In this document: positions 6,509-16,300 of the stretch, in pieces
Position numbering within the stretch: the stretch's first letter is position 1
How the letters are laid out: each line of letters starts with the position of its first letter
The notes under the pieces: generated by a model
Seen by the model: only the letters and a program-made list of their open reading frames with translations
What the model was told of the DNA's origin: nothing
The model's database searches: none
From: Alteromonas lipotrueae
GTDB taxonomy: Bacteria > Pseudomonadota > Gammaproteobacteria > Enterobacterales > Alteromonadaceae
Assembly (NCBI RefSeq): GCF_019249215.1
Contig: NZ_JAESDI010000004.1
Coordinates: 1 to 64,000 of the forward strand
Reading direction: 5' to 3'
DNA length: 64,000 nt
Position numbers and translations under genes: made by a program

Positions 6509-7219
6509 TTATGCAGGCTTTCGCCTAAACATTACATCGCCTTTTACGTGAGATAGGCTTAGCTCTCCCACCACATCATAGTTATCGTCGTTAAAAAAGG
6601 GCTTATGTTTAGCTACTGTAACAAACACTGCTACCCCTTCACTTTTAGCATCTTCTTCCACTACGCTGTCAATAGCACCTAATAGTGTATGTCCTAGTCC
6701 ATGGTGTTGATAATCTGGGTGAACGGCAATGAAACTTAGCATATGAAAGTTAACTGCGGGGACCAATGCTCGCACTTTTTCTTCTTTTTCTAACATTTGC
6801 TTGGTGCCAAAAAGACCAGCGGTAAGTAGCATACGTAAACGCCAATGCCAATAACGGCCAGAACCAAAAGCAGCGTCTGGCGCAGTGAGGCATGCAACCG
6901 CGAGTAATCGCTCGCCATCGAACAACCCTACTATAGGCTGCTCTGCCACCCAAAAAGCGTTCAATTCTTCTCTGATAGCAGAGCGCAACCGACTCTCATA
7001 ACCTTCTTTTTCGGCTTGAAATATGTCGCTAAAAAGTGGGTCGTCTACGTACGCATTAAATAAAATTGATGCAGCAACTTTCAAATCATCAACACCAAGG
7101 TAAATTGCTTTGATAGCCTTAAGAGATGGTACTAGTGACTCCACTACTTCATCTACTATGGCTTCGTTAGCCCCTTGTGCATTCGTCACTTGGCCTTCGG
7201 TTAGCGTATCGTTTGTCAT
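6509..7219 (-). CDS. GNAT-family acetyltransferase
   Basis: This 236-residue protein has a GNAT domain in its C-terminal half. LSFIAVHPDYQHHGLGHTLLGAID (about residues 155-178) contains strand 4 and the acetyl-CoA motif (QHHGLG), followed by VFVTVAKHKPFFNDDNYDVV. The N-terminal 35 residues are acidic and probably flexible. The ATG at 7219 is chosen because GAGGGT lies 8 bases upstream; the frame is open to a further start at 7264. Substrate unknown. Similar proteins of this size occur widely in Proteobacteria. Confidence 0.82.
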   Translation of the reverse strand: MTNDTLTEGQVTNAQGANEAIVDEVVESLVPSLKAIKAIYLGVDDLKVAASILFNAYVDDPLFSDIFQAEKEGYESRLRSAIREELNAFWVAEQPIVGLFDGERLLAVACLTAPDAAFGSGRYWHWRLRMLLTAGLFGTKQMLEKEEKVRALVPAVNFHMLSFIAVHPDYQHHGLGHTLLGAIDSVVEEDAKSEGVAVFVTVAKHKPFFNDDNYDVVGELSLSHVKGDVMFRRKPA

Positions 7220-7325
7220 GGGGCTACCCTCATTAATCTTCGGATTTATAGCCACAGAAAGCAAAAAGTGACCAATTTATGGTCACTTTACGGTAAAAAC
7301 ACTGAAATGTTAAATTAATGTTACC

Positions 7326-7691
7326 TTAATTTATTAGGTGATATGCGCTATCACCCCAGCCCACAAGGCCGCTATCTTTAAATACAATCGGGGTACATTC
7401 ATCTTTTGTTGTTATACCATCACCCATGGTTCTTTGAGTACGGTAAAACAAAACACGATAGGTACCGTCTTGCTTTTCATAAAGCTCGTTGAAATCAGCT
7501 ACACCCATTTTTCTTAATACGCTTTCATAGCTCATTCCTGTTTCAAGGTTCGAGATATGCTTGCGGTTATTGTACTCTCGATCTTCTACATCAGTACCGT
7601 AATGGCTATCACTTCCCCCACCTACAGATACCACGCAACCGGTAAGTAAAAATGATGATGCTAATGCGAGTGGTAAAATAATTGATTTCAT
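7326..7691 (-). CDS. DUF3192 lipoprotein
   Basis: This 121-residue predicted lipoprotein has a signal sequence ending in the lipobox LLTGC (Cys19), followed by a Gly/Ser linker. Residues 45-121 form a DUF3192 domain with the marks LETGMSYESVL, VLFYRTQR, DGITTKDECTPIVF and WGDSAY. The domain resembles SmpA/BamE-like small folds, but its role is unknown. A paralogue is encoded at 13006-13380. An AGAGGA ribosome site precedes the ATG. Confidence 0.88.
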   Translation of the reverse strand: MKSIILPLALASSFLLTGCVVSVGGGSDSHYGTDVEDREYNNRKHISNLETGMSYESVLRKMGVADFNELYEKQDGTYRVLFYRTQRTMGDGITTKDECTPIVFKDSGLVGWGDSAYHLIN

Positions 7692-7935
7692 GTGATTTCC
7701 TCTGATTTTTATCGTTTATAGTCTTTTATAGGCAAGAGTGTAATCAAGAATGAGACCAACTATTCAAGCAATTGATTTAAAAGTACTTATTTAAAATTAA
7801 CGGTTATTAATTTTATAAAATGTGGTTTATTAAATTAATAAGTGGTCAGTTTGACACAAATTATTGGTTAAAAACCCTAGCGAAATCAGGCTGAAGTGGA
7901 TAAGCTGAACGTCTTGTAATTTATTGGTCAATGAA

Positions 7936-8226
7936 ATGTCACTGCAAAATAATAATAATCTGCAGAAATTAATGATTGTATGTCAGCAAATGGTGCAAAA
8001 AGGAACATCGCCTTCTGTTGCGCTGCTTAGAGCAAAAGCGCCTTTCAAAGCATCGGTAACAGAGGCTATTGAAGCTATTAAACAATTTAATGCTGCGAAT
8101 GGCGCAAGTGACCCCGCATCTAACGGGAAGGAAGTGGAAACAATTGCATCGCTTTCAAAACGCGTTGCGGTACTTGAGCAGCAAATGACCGCGTTACAAA
8201 AACAGCTAGAAGCATCTATTGAGTAA
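7936..8226 (+). CDS. Small helical/coiled-coil protein, unknown
   Basis: This 96-residue cytoplasmic protein begins with an Asn-rich N terminus. The middle (VALLRAKAPFKASVTEAIEAIKQF) looks like a helix-turn-helix-sized helical pair, and the C-terminal 35 residues (ASLSKRVAVLEQQMTALQKQLE) form a clear heptad coiled coil. No family is recognised. The ATG at 7936 is used; a TTG at 7924 in frame is an alternative. A dimeric regulator or nucleoid-associated role is possible but speculative. Confidence 0.6.
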   Translation: MSLQNNNNLQKLMIVCQQMVQKGTSPSVALLRAKAPFKASVTEAIEAIKQFNAANGASDPASNGKEVETIASLSKRVAVLEQQMTALQKQLEASIE

Positions 8227-8353
8227 CCAATATAGCCACGTAATAGAGAATATGAAGTTACTTACCTTCAGCGCCTTCTCGTTGTCCACACCTTATATTG
8301 TCGTTTTTTTCAATGCACCAATACGCAAAGTTTAAGGCGAATTTCGTAAAGGA

Positions 8354-8911
8354 TTACTCAGGCCGTAAGGTGGCAATAAATGCAGGAAGGTTTGGCGAAA
8401 TGACTTTTTTAGGTGGCCTTCCAACTTGTTCTAACATCACTTCTCCAGTGCTATTTAACACACTTAGCACAAAATCATCTTCATCGGTTAATGCAAAAAA
8501 GAGTGTGGGCTCTTGTTTCAGTCTTTTTTTCATTAACAGGTGCCCAATTAAGTTTTGTTGAAGCCGCTCAAAGTCTTCTTCATTCCAAACTTGCAATAAC
8601 TCACAAAGCCCATGCTCAGCAACTACCGGTAAATTATTACTGAAAAATTGAGTAAAGAACTGACAAAAATCAGCGTTAAGCGTAATGTCCAATGCCTCTT
8701 CAACATTCTTAAAACTTAGCGCGGAATGCTGACTGTCGCTCTGGCACTTGGGCTCCCACGGTACCAATTCTCCTTCATCTCCCTGCTTTAAATAGCAAGG
8801 TGAGGGCCATTGACTATCATAAGGTATAGTCAACAGACTACCACTGCGCTCGTAGTGGGAAGTGAAAGCACCGATAAGTTGGGTTAATTCATTACTAATT
8901 GTTAAGGCCAT
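8354..8911 (-). CDS. syd: SecY-interacting protein Syd
   Basis: This 185-residue protein matches Syd, a soluble protein that binds SecY at the inner membrane. The strongest family block is LLQVWNEEDFERLQQNLIGHLLMKKRLKQEPTLFFA in substance (about residues 105-140), followed by VLNSTGEVMLEQVG. Typical length is 180-190 residues. The ATG at 8911 (MALTISNEL) gives that length; the frame is open to 8980. It is divergent from queF, a gene order also seen in E. coli. Confidence 0.92.
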   Translation of the reverse strand: MALTISNELTQLIGAFTSHYERSGSLLTIPYDSQWPSPCYLKQGDEGELVPWEPKCQSDSQHSALSFKNVEEALDITLNADFCQFFTQFFSNNLPVVAEHGLCELLQVWNEEDFERLQQNLIGHLLMKKRLKQEPTLFFALTDEDDFVLSVLNSTGEVMLEQVGRPPKKVISPNLPAFIATLRPE

Positions 8912-9010
8912 TATGGGGTTACACCAATATTTTTGAGGTACACTATAGGTATAAGGTGCCAAGTTCAAGTAAGACGGCACATCTAAAACGGTTAGAATAT
9001 ATAGGTAAAT

Positions 9011-9862
9011 ATGACTTCGAAGGTAAACGATAAAATTTCTATTTCTGCGCCCAACGATCTTTCATTGGGGAAGCAGGTTGAATATGAATTTCATTACAAC
9101 CCCGACCTACTTCAGGGCGTACCCCGTAGCTTAAGCCGAGATACGTTATCGTTGGATGCTGAAGCCCTGCCCTTTACAGGTATTGATACATGGACCGGGT
9201 ATGAACTGTCTTGGCTCAACAAAAAGGGAAAGCCTAACGTAGCCTTGCTTGAATGTAATGTACCTATCACCTCTACAAATCTCATAGAGTCGAAGTCATT
9301 TAAGCTGTATTTAAACAGCTTCAATCAAACCGCTTTTGAAAGCCCTGAAGACGTTCGCGCCACACTGGCATCTGACCTGTCAAAATGTGCGGGTGAACCC
9401 GTGATGGTCAGCTTAACGCTTCCAAATCAATTCAATACACTAACATTTAAAGAGTTTGAAGGTGTACTGCTTGATGAGCTTGATATCGCTGTGGAAACTT
9501 ACGAACCGGACACATCGCTGTTAAAAGTAACGGACGAGAAAAAGGCTGAAACTTTGGTTTCCCACTTACTTAAATCGAATTGCCTTATTACCAGTCAGCC
9601 TGATTGGGCAAGTGTGCAAATTCGTTATGAAGGGAGACGCATAGATCACGAAGGCTTACTAAAATATTTAATTAGCTTCAGACAGCACAATGAATTTCAT
9701 GAACAGTGTGTAGAGCGTATTTACTGTGACATTATGCAACACTGCCAACCTGAAAAGTTGACAGTATGCGCGCGTTACACAAGACGTGGAGGGCTCGACA
9801 TAAACCCTTTCCGCTCTAATTTTGAAACGCCCTATGCAAATAAAAGGCAAGCTCGTCAGTAA
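9011..9862 (+). CDS. queF: NADPH-dependent preQ0 reductase QueF
   Basis: QueF reduces the nitrile of 7-cyano-7-deazaguanine to the aminomethyl group of preQ1, a step in queuosine synthesis for tRNA. At 283 residues this is the long, two-domain form. The substrate-binding ESKSFKLYLNSFNQT motif lies at about residues 94-108. The catalytic cysteine is in NCLITSQPDW (about residues 189-198), with the Asp of QPDW also catalytic in the family. RRGGLDINPFRS near the end is also conserved. It is divergent from syd and upstream of a GGDEF gene. Confidence 0.96.
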   Translation: MTSKVNDKISISAPNDLSLGKQVEYEFHYNPDLLQGVPRSLSRDTLSLDAEALPFTGIDTWTGYELSWLNKKGKPNVALLECNVPITSTNLIESKSFKLYLNSFNQTAFESPEDVRATLASDLSKCAGEPVMVSLTLPNQFNTLTFKEFEGVLLDELDIAVETYEPDTSLLKVTDEKKAETLVSHLLKSNCLITSQPDWASVQIRYEGRRIDHEGLLKYLISFRQHNEFHEQCVERIYCDIMQHCQPEKLTVCARYTRRGGLDINPFRSNFETPYANKRQARQ

Positions 9863-9936
9863 TTTAGCTAACAGGTTAATAACAAAATCACTAAATGTGC
9901 AGGATGACTTCACCTAAGGTTGAGTAAACAAAAATT

Positions 9937-11478
9937 ATGGACGCCAAACAGCTTCAAACCTACAAGCAACACAATACGTTACTTTCACAATTTATCGTTC
10001 GCTTGTCTGCCTTTTATGAAGGTTTTTCCGACAAAATTGATAGTGAACTACAAATATTGAGAGGGCATTTGTCCGGCACGCCAAACTTTACGCTTGCCAC
10101 GGTCAGCATCAATAAGCTTAATAGCGCGCTTCAACACCAAGAACTGACATTAAAAAAATACAGTATTGAAACCGTCGCCTTGTTAGAAAGTGCAACTAAG
10201 CGTCTTCAAAAAGTAGTGTTTGAAGATGAAGTGCTTCAAAAACGAGCCACACAGCAATTGATAACCCTGAATCAGCCGGTTGGGGATATTTTTAGTATTT
10301 ACAAGTTGTTCCAGCAAGCTATTGAGTTGCATCATGCGGCGTTAGCAAGTAGCGCAGCAAGCGAGCCTGCTGTGGGAAATAGTAAAGACGAGGCAGCTGT
10401 AGCAGATGGCGCTAAAGACACCAAGATAAACCCTCTTTATAAGTCTATTTTAGAGGAACTAAATCAGCTTATCGCCAGCTATGCCCAGCGCCAACCTGAC
10501 GATAGTCAGTTAGTTGATATACAGAAAAAGTTAACTGAAGGCATGTCGGAAGACCAGTTACTAAAGAGCTGCGTAGTTATTCTTCGAATGATAGTGCAAG
10601 ACGCTATGGCAGAAGCCAGCTTAACCGGTAAGGTCATTCAAAGCCTGCATAACTCCCTAGGTAAAATGGGAGGAGATGTTCAGCTAAGCATGGAAAATAG
10701 CCGCACTCAGTTTGAGCAAAGACAGGTTGGTAATGCGCAGCTTCAGTCCCATATCGAGAGTATTGAAGAAGCGGTGTCACACAGCGAGTCTCTAGAATCA
10801 CTTAAAGAACACACGCAATTCTGTGTCCAGAATATTGCCAGCACGTTAAATGAACAAGCGCAATTAGATTCTCAGGGCCAAGAGTCATTAATGGGGTTAC
10901 TAGGCTCAATGCAAAGCAGAATTGAGCAGCTTCAAAAGCAAACGATAACCTACAAGAAGAAGCTGGCTGAACAAATGATGCTTAGTCAAACCGACCCCCT
11001 AACCCGCTTACCTAACCGCCAAGCGTACAATGAGAAGTTGTCGAAGGCGGTTCAGTCTTGGCAGGATAATGGCGATGATTTAGCGGTGGCCGTCATCGAT
11101 ATAGACCACTTTAAGTCAATAAACGACCGATTCGGTCATGCTGCCGGTGATAAAACACTTCAAGTGGTAGGAAAAAACCTAAAGCAACAGTTAACAGAAA
11201 ACACCTTTATGGCGCGCTGGGGCGGTGAAGAATTTGTTTTGCTTCTACCCGGTATGAATAAGCAAAAAGTCACCAGCCTGCTGGAAACCATGAGAACTAA
11301 GCTGGCCTCTTTACCCTTCAAATTCAAACAAGAAAAAGTCACTATAACCGCATCTTTTGGCGCGTCATTTTTCAAAAAGGGGGACACCCCAGACGCCGTT
11401 TTTGAACGGGCTGATAACTTACTATACCAGGCCAAAAATAGCGGTCGAAATCGCGTTATCACTGACAGAGACGAATAA
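9937..11478 (+). CDS. Diguanylate cyclase (GGDEF domain), soluble
   Basis: This 513-residue protein makes the second messenger cyclic di-GMP. The first 340 residues are helical with long coiled-coil stretches and no membrane segment. The C-terminal GGDEF domain (about 345-510) starts with the usual SQTDPLTRLPNRQAYNEKL and has active-site GGEEF in ARWGGEEFVLLLPG. The residues where an RxxD inhibitory site would lie read LTEN, so product inhibition at an I-site is probably absent. It ends 2 bases before ppnN, suggesting cotranscription. Confidence 0.93.
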   Translation: MDAKQLQTYKQHNTLLSQFIVRLSAFYEGFSDKIDSELQILRGHLSGTPNFTLATVSINKLNSALQHQELTLKKYSIETVALLESATKRLQKVVFEDEVLQKRATQQLITLNQPVGDIFSIYKLFQQAIELHHAALASSAASEPAVGNSKDEAAVADGAKDTKINPLYKSILEELNQLIASYAQRQPDDSQLVDIQKKLTEGMSEDQLLKSCVVILRMIVQDAMAEASLTGKVIQSLHNSLGKMGGDVQLSMENSRTQFEQRQVGNAQLQSHIESIEEAVSHSESLESLKEHTQFCVQNIASTLNEQAQLDSQGQESLMGLLGSMQSRIEQLQKQTITYKKKLAEQMMLSQTDPLTRLPNRQAYNEKLSKAVQSWQDNGDDLAVAVIDIDHFKSINDRFGHAAGDKTLQVVGKNLKQQLTENTFMARWGGEEFVLLLPGMNKQKVTSLLETMRTKLASLPFKFKQEKVTITASFGASFFKKGDTPDAVFERADNLLYQAKNSGRNRVITDRDE

Positions 11479-11480
11479 GT

Positions 11481-12839
11481 ATGAAGAAAGTGCAGTTAAA
11501 TCCTGTTGGTTGGATGAGTCAGTTATCGCAGATTGAAGTGGCTCAGTTGCAAGATACGACAAATAGCGCACTTTACGGCATGTTTCGAAACTGTTGTTTA
11601 GCGGTACTAAATAGTGGTGTTGATGAAGATGATTACGAAGTGCTTTTTGAGCCTTACGAAAATTTCGATATCAAGCTGGTTCGTAGAGAGCGTGGCGTCA
11701 AAATTGAATTAGTGAACCCACCCGAAGTGGCTTTTGTAGATGACACCTTGGTTACCGGAGTGCATGAGCATATTTTTGCAGTACTTCGCGACCTGCTTTA
11801 TATGGGCAACAAGTATGCGTTTACCCACAAAAGTGCGCCAGTCGATAGTGTAAACATTACCGATATGGTGTTTGACATGTTGCGCCATGCAAAGGCACTT
11901 GAAGGAAACGACGGCCTTAATACCGTGGTGTGCTGGGGTGGTCACTCTATTAATCAAACTGAGTATAAATATACAAAGGAAGTGGGATACCAGCTAGGGC
12001 TTAGAGAAATGAATATTTGCACAGGCTGTGGACCAGGTGCAATGAAGGGGCCCATGAAAGGGGCTACCATTGGGCATGCTAAACAACGGTATAAAGCAGG
12101 CCGTTATATTGGCATTTCTGAGCCTAGTATTATCGCAGCGGAGCCTCCCAACGCGATTGTTAATGAACTAATCATCATGCCTGATATTGAGAAACGCCTT
12201 GAAGCCTTTGTTCGCCTAGCTCATGGTATTGTGATTTTTCCAGGCGGAGTGGGCACTGCCGAAGAGTTGCTTTATTTGCTTGGTATATTAATGAATGAAC
12301 GAAATGCCCAGCAGCCCTTCCCTGTGATCCTTACCGGTCCAGCTGGATCTGAGGCGTACTTTGAGGCCATTGATGAATTCATCGGTGCAACGATAGGGAA
12401 AGAAGCACAGAGTAAATACCAGATTATCGTTGACGATCCTGAAGAGGTTGCTCGTGTGATGCGCACGGGACTCGGGAGAGTTAAAAAGTACCGAGAAGCA
12501 ATGGGCGATGCCTATAGCTTCAACTGGTCACTAAAAATAGAAGAAGATTTTCAACGTCCGTTTATTCCCACACATCAAACTATGTCAGACTTAGCATTGC
12601 ATCATGATCAGGATAATGCCTCACTAGCTATAGCGCTAAGGCAAGCATTCTCGGGTATTGTGGCGGGCAACGTAAAGGCTGAAGGTATAAGACACATTAA
12701 ACAGCACGGACCATTTAGACTGACAGGTGATGCCAAGTTAATGGAGCGGGTCGATACACTATTAGAATCTTTTGTTTCTCAGCAAAGAATGAAGCTTCCT
12801 GGCACTGCATACACGCCTTGCTACACAATTGAGAAATAA
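11481..12839 (+). CDS. ppnN: Nucleotide 5'-monophosphate nucleosidase PpnN
   Basis: PpnN (formerly YgdH, LOG family) cleaves nucleoside monophosphates to a base and ribose 5-phosphate; the E. coli enzyme is controlled by (p)ppGpp. The protein is 452 residues, the same size as E. coli PpnN. The LOG signature is clear: CTGCGPGAMKGPMKGA near residue 180 and FPGGVGTAEELLYLLG near residue 255, with the N- and C-terminal extensions specific to PpnN. It sits 2 bases behind a diguanylate cyclase gene, near queF and syd as in Enterobacteria. Confidence 0.95.
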   Translation: MKKVQLNPVGWMSQLSQIEVAQLQDTTNSALYGMFRNCCLAVLNSGVDEDDYEVLFEPYENFDIKLVRRERGVKIELVNPPEVAFVDDTLVTGVHEHIFAVLRDLLYMGNKYAFTHKSAPVDSVNITDMVFDMLRHAKALEGNDGLNTVVCWGGHSINQTEYKYTKEVGYQLGLREMNICTGCGPGAMKGPMKGATIGHAKQRYKAGRYIGISEPSIIAAEPPNAIVNELIIMPDIEKRLEAFVRLAHGIVIFPGGVGTAEELLYLLGILMNERNAQQPFPVILTGPAGSEAYFEAIDEFIGATIGKEAQSKYQIIVDDPEEVARVMRTGLGRVKKYREAMGDAYSFNWSLKIEEDFQRPFIPTHQTMSDLALHHDQDNASLAIALRQAFSGIVAGNVKAEGIRHIKQHGPFRLTGDAKLMERVDTLLESFVSQQRMKLPGTAYTPCYTIEK

Positions 12840-13005
12840 CTAGACGCATTTCCTTACGTTTAACACTTACCGTCGATGAACTTTTTACGGTACACTGTAG
12901 ACTTAAGTAGTTATTCAAACAAAGGAACTGCGATATTACAGTTTGTAACCTGTACACATGTTGTAAATTGTTTATTTTAGCGCAGAAAAACGAAAAGTTA
13001 GGGTT

Positions 13006-13380
13006 ATGAACTCCAAGGTAATTCGACTCATTTTTGCTGGCATCGCATTGTATGCGGCTTTTGTATTTCTAGTGATTTCAGTTTATCCCGATAAACCTGA
13101 AAATATGGACTGGAAAGACCGCGAAGAGTATAACCGCGTACAAATTACCAAATTAAAGTTGGGTAGCACGCGAGAAGAGGTGTTGGCCTTGCTTGGTTCG
13201 CCTGATATTACCGAAGCCAAACGACAGAATGATAATGCTATTCAAGTGATGTTTTACCGCACCCAGCACGTTCGTGCTGATGGTTTAACCACACAAGATG
13301 AATGTACGCCATTATTGTTTGAAAACGAGAAGCTCATTGCGTGGGGCGACGGGGCGTATTCAAGTTACCAGCAAAGCTAA
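13006..13380 (+). CDS. DUF3192 protein, membrane-anchored
   Basis: This 124-residue paralogue of the lipoprotein at 7326-7691 has no lipobox. Instead residues 5-28 form a hydrophobic signal anchor. The domain carries ITKLKLGSTREEVL, VMFYRTQH, DGLTTQDECTP and WGDGAY, aligning over its length with the other copy. It probably sits in the periplasm tethered to the inner membrane. The next gene starts 4 bases after its stop. Confidence 0.87.
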   Translation: MNSKVIRLIFAGIALYAAFVFLVISVYPDKPENMDWKDREEYNRVQITKLKLGSTREEVLALLGSPDITEAKRQNDNAIQVMFYRTQHVRADGLTTQDECTPLLFENEKLIAWGDGAYSSYQQS

Positions 13381-13384
13381 CCAA

Positions 13385-15046
13385 ATGGAGCTCAATGATG
13401 CTTCTGAGCTTTCGGACGTCCTGCTTTCTCTACCTGCACTTTCCTCGACGCCTCAAGATATCGTTAATACCTGTCTTCATCGAGCTAAGCTTACCCTTTC
13501 ATTTGTCCAAGCTCACCCCGCCATTCCTTTAGCACTTCAAACATGCACGAGTGATATCGACACCCTCACGCGTCATATGTTGAACCTAGCACTGTATGGC
13601 AAACTTAATAACTATAACGACCATTTTTTACAACATATTATTGCGGCCCACTTAGCTACGTATTATTTGGCAGCTTCTAATCTGGCTTCTTCTAATTTGG
13701 CCAAGGCATCAAAAAATGAGTCAATCAGTCAAAAAAAAGCGCTGCTTACGTTCATCAACGAGCATCACCTCACGCTGTGGCGACAAATTATTGCGTTGCA
13801 AAAAGTGCTTTTCACCTCACAGTCAATAAAGCATGTTGGTGAAGTTAAATTAACGTCACTTCAACGCCTATGCCTTGTAGCAAGTGTGTTTTCTTACTGC
13901 ACTGAAAGTCACTCAAGGTCAAGTCTTCTGGCGTTTATCGCTCAGCGTATACCCATGATGCAGCGGACTTTCTTACACCCTATCGCATCACTTATTTCAA
14001 TACCTTTGCCTGGGGCTAGCGTTTACGTAAAAGCCCACCCCGCTATTGTGATTGATATACAAAAACATCACGCGCTTGTGCATTCACCCAGTAGAAAAGA
14101 GGATGAGAAAATACTATGGGTTAAGCGCAATACACTTTTGGCGCCTAAAAACCTTTATCTGAGTTTTGAAGATTTCACTGGTCAATATCAAGCATGTGAG
14201 AATGCCCGAAGCGTGAAAGGAGAGCAGTCTTTTTTACCCGCAACCTTCCCTGTTCAACGTCCACCTTCAGCCCTTCTAGAGATTATTGATGAATTGCAAA
14301 AAGCGGATGTGGATGTACCTAATTTATGTCAAAAGGTAGAAAAGGTGCCCAGCTTCCAGCAGTTCTTGCTTTTTACTGCTAGCCTAGACAATCGCCTTAA
14401 ACTCCCCGTAACGAGCCTCAAACAAGCGATACTAACTTATGGTTTGGAAAGAGTGGGCGATATGCTGGTACAACATGCACTTATAGAGCGCTTAACCCAA
14501 CATCAATATCCACTGCTTGCCATAAGCAAACAATTTACCTCCCTGGCGTGTGGCATTGCTGCGCAGTTAACATCAATAACAAAAACGAAGTTTACTCCTC
14601 AATCTGCCGCCCTAGTGACCACCTTTTTGTGTGCCCCCTTATTCACGCTACCTGGATTAAAAGTGGCGACTAAACTACCTGTTAGCCAAAAAGACTACTT
14701 TCAGATAGGTAAAGCCTTCAAGGTTAAAGGCGTTTCTTCATGGCATGCTATTTCAGGAGAACTGGCGGAAAATTGGCACCAGAGTGCGACATGGCGAGCG
14801 ATAATTCACCAATCAGGTCGGCGGCACGCAGAGGTGGCTGCTTCTTTGCAAAAGGAACATGCCATTTTACAACTGTCTTTTGGCCTCGCCAGAGAGTACT
14901 TATTCCCGTTGAATGCGCGAGATGCAGCCACTGACAATACCTTCGATACCTTAGTAAAGAGCGTAGCATTAAAAAATGAAGATATTCGCTGCGTAATGGA
15001 AAGACTAGGCGAATATCTGTTTTGCCCACTTAATTTGCACGAGTAA
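13385..15046 (+). CDS. HDOD-like domain protein
   Basis: This 553-residue cytoplasmic protein has a C-terminal half resembling HDOD domains, helical relatives of HD phosphohydrolases found in signalling proteins. From about residue 292, LLEIIDELQKADVDVPNLCQKV is followed by LKQAILTYGLERVGDMLVQHALIERL, the pattern that starts HDOD domains. The N-terminal 290 residues are helical and unassigned. The HD catalytic residues are not evident. The ATG at 13385 directly after the DUF3192 stop is preferred over an open extension that overlaps that gene out of frame. Confidence 0.7.
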   Translation: MELNDASELSDVLLSLPALSSTPQDIVNTCLHRAKLTLSFVQAHPAIPLALQTCTSDIDTLTRHMLNLALYGKLNNYNDHFLQHIIAAHLATYYLAASNLASSNLAKASKNESISQKKALLTFINEHHLTLWRQIIALQKVLFTSQSIKHVGEVKLTSLQRLCLVASVFSYCTESHSRSSLLAFIAQRIPMMQRTFLHPIASLISIPLPGASVYVKAHPAIVIDIQKHHALVHSPSRKEDEKILWVKRNTLLAPKNLYLSFEDFTGQYQACENARSVKGEQSFLPATFPVQRPPSALLEIIDELQKADVDVPNLCQKVEKVPSFQQFLLFTASLDNRLKLPVTSLKQAILTYGLERVGDMLVQHALIERLTQHQYPLLAISKQFTSLACGIAAQLTSITKTKFTPQSAALVTTFLCAPLFTLPGLKVATKLPVSQKDYFQIGKAFKVKGVSSWHAISGELAENWHQSATWRAIIHQSGRRHAEVAASLQKEHAILQLSFGLAREYLFPLNARDAATDNTFDTLVKSVALKNEDIRCVMERLGEYLFCPLNLHE

Positions 15047-15244
15047 AATTAATCTTTACGAATGGCTATAACTTAGCCCCGCTATCGTATAAAATACGCC
15101 GCTTAGCGCCGCTTCAAATAACTACCCCTAATTTTCAAAATAATAATAAGATGAGGCGGTCATCTTTGGCGCGTTTCGCTCGCTAAGCTAAAATGTAGTA
15201 AACCTAACGATTTTGACAATAGAATTATCAGAGGATCCTTCCAC

Positions 15245-16252
15245 ATGACTCAGCAACACATTACAGTCATTCGCGGTGACGGCATTGGCCCAGACATTAT
15301 TGATGCAACCACTAAAATTTTAGATAAAGTTGGCTGTGATTTTGCCTATGACTACGCAGATGCAGGCTTAGTTGCCCTTGAAGAGCATGGTGAACTTCTG
15401 CCACAAGCAACACTTGACCTTATCGCTAAAAATAAAGTGGCACTTAAAGGCCCACTAACTACACCAGTTGGCGAAGGTTTCACATCCATTAACGTTAGCT
15501 TACGTAAGCAATTCAAACTTTACGCAAACTTACGCCCTGTGATCTCCTTCAAAGGCACTAAAGCTCGTTACGAAGATATCGATATCATTACCGTGCGCGA
15601 GAATACTCAAGGTATGTATTCAGGCCTTGGTCAAGTGGTTTCAGAAGACGGTAACGAAGCTGAAGCGATGAGTAAAATTACTCGTGACGGCGCTGAAAAA
15701 ATCGTTACCTTCGCTTACGAATTGGCGCGTCGCGAAGGCCGCAAGAAGGTTACCGCAGTACACAAAGCTAATATTTTGAAGTCGACTTCAGGTTTGTTTT
15801 TGAAAGTGGCTCGTGAAGTGGGTGAACGTTACCCAGATATCGAGTCTACAGAAATGATCGTTGATAACACCTGTATGCAGTTAGTCATGAACCCACATCA
15901 GTTCGACGTGATTGTTACGACTAACCTATTCGGTGATATCCTTTCTGACCTATGTGCTGGACTTGTTGGCGGTCTTGGTATGGCTCCTGGCGCTAACATC
16001 GGTGAAGACTGTGCTATTTTCGAAGCTGTTCACGGCTCCGCTCCTGATATTGCAGGTAAAAACTTAGCTAACCCAACATCAGTTATTCTTGCTGCGGCTC
16101 AAATGCTTGAATACTTGAATATGGGTGATAAAGCTGAAAAAATTCGTAGCGCATTAAAAGACGTTATTGAAACTGGTGACCGCACTACTCGCGACCTTGG
16201 TGGTGAAGCCGGCACTAATGAATTTACTCAAGCGTTGATTGACCGCCTTTAA
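15245..16252 (+). CDS. NAD-type isocitrate dehydrogenase
   Basis: This 335-residue enzyme of the isocitrate/isopropylmalate dehydrogenase family oxidatively decarboxylates isocitrate to 2-oxoglutarate in the TCA cycle. The sequence shows [10 protein letters not shown], the substrate-binding [31 protein letters not shown], and [15 protein letters not shown] with [12 protein letters not shown] at the end. It is shorter than NADP-type E. coli Icd (416 residues) and resembles the NAD-dependent short type; cofactor use is inferred. GAGGA precedes the ATG and a strong terminator follows. Its distant paralogue LeuB is at 59836-60933. Confidence 0.88.
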   Translation: MTQQHITVIRGDGIGPDIIDATTKILDKVGCDFAYDYADAGLVALEEHGELLPQATLDLIAKNKVALKGPLTTPVGEGFTSINVSLRKQFKLYANLRPVISFKGTKARYEDIDIITVRENTQGMYSGLGQVVSEDGNEAEAMSKITRDGAEKIVTFAYELARREGRKKVTAVHKANILKSTSGLFLKVAREVGERYPDIESTEMIVDNTCMQLVMNPHQFDVIVTTNLFGDILSDLCAGLVGGLGMAPGANIGEDCAIFEAVHGSAPDIAGKNLANPTSVILAAAQMLEYLNMGDKAEKIRSALKDVIETGDRTTRDLGGEAGTNEFTQALIDRL

Positions 16253-16274
16253 GGTTAAAAATACGTCATTAATA

Positions 16275-16300
16275 AAGCGGGCTTCAAGCCCGCTTTTTTG
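16275..16300 (+). terminator. Rho-independent terminator after isocitrate dehydrogenase
   Basis: The stem agcgggctt/aagcccgct is followed by a run of six T, 23 bases after the stop codon. Confidence 0.9.
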
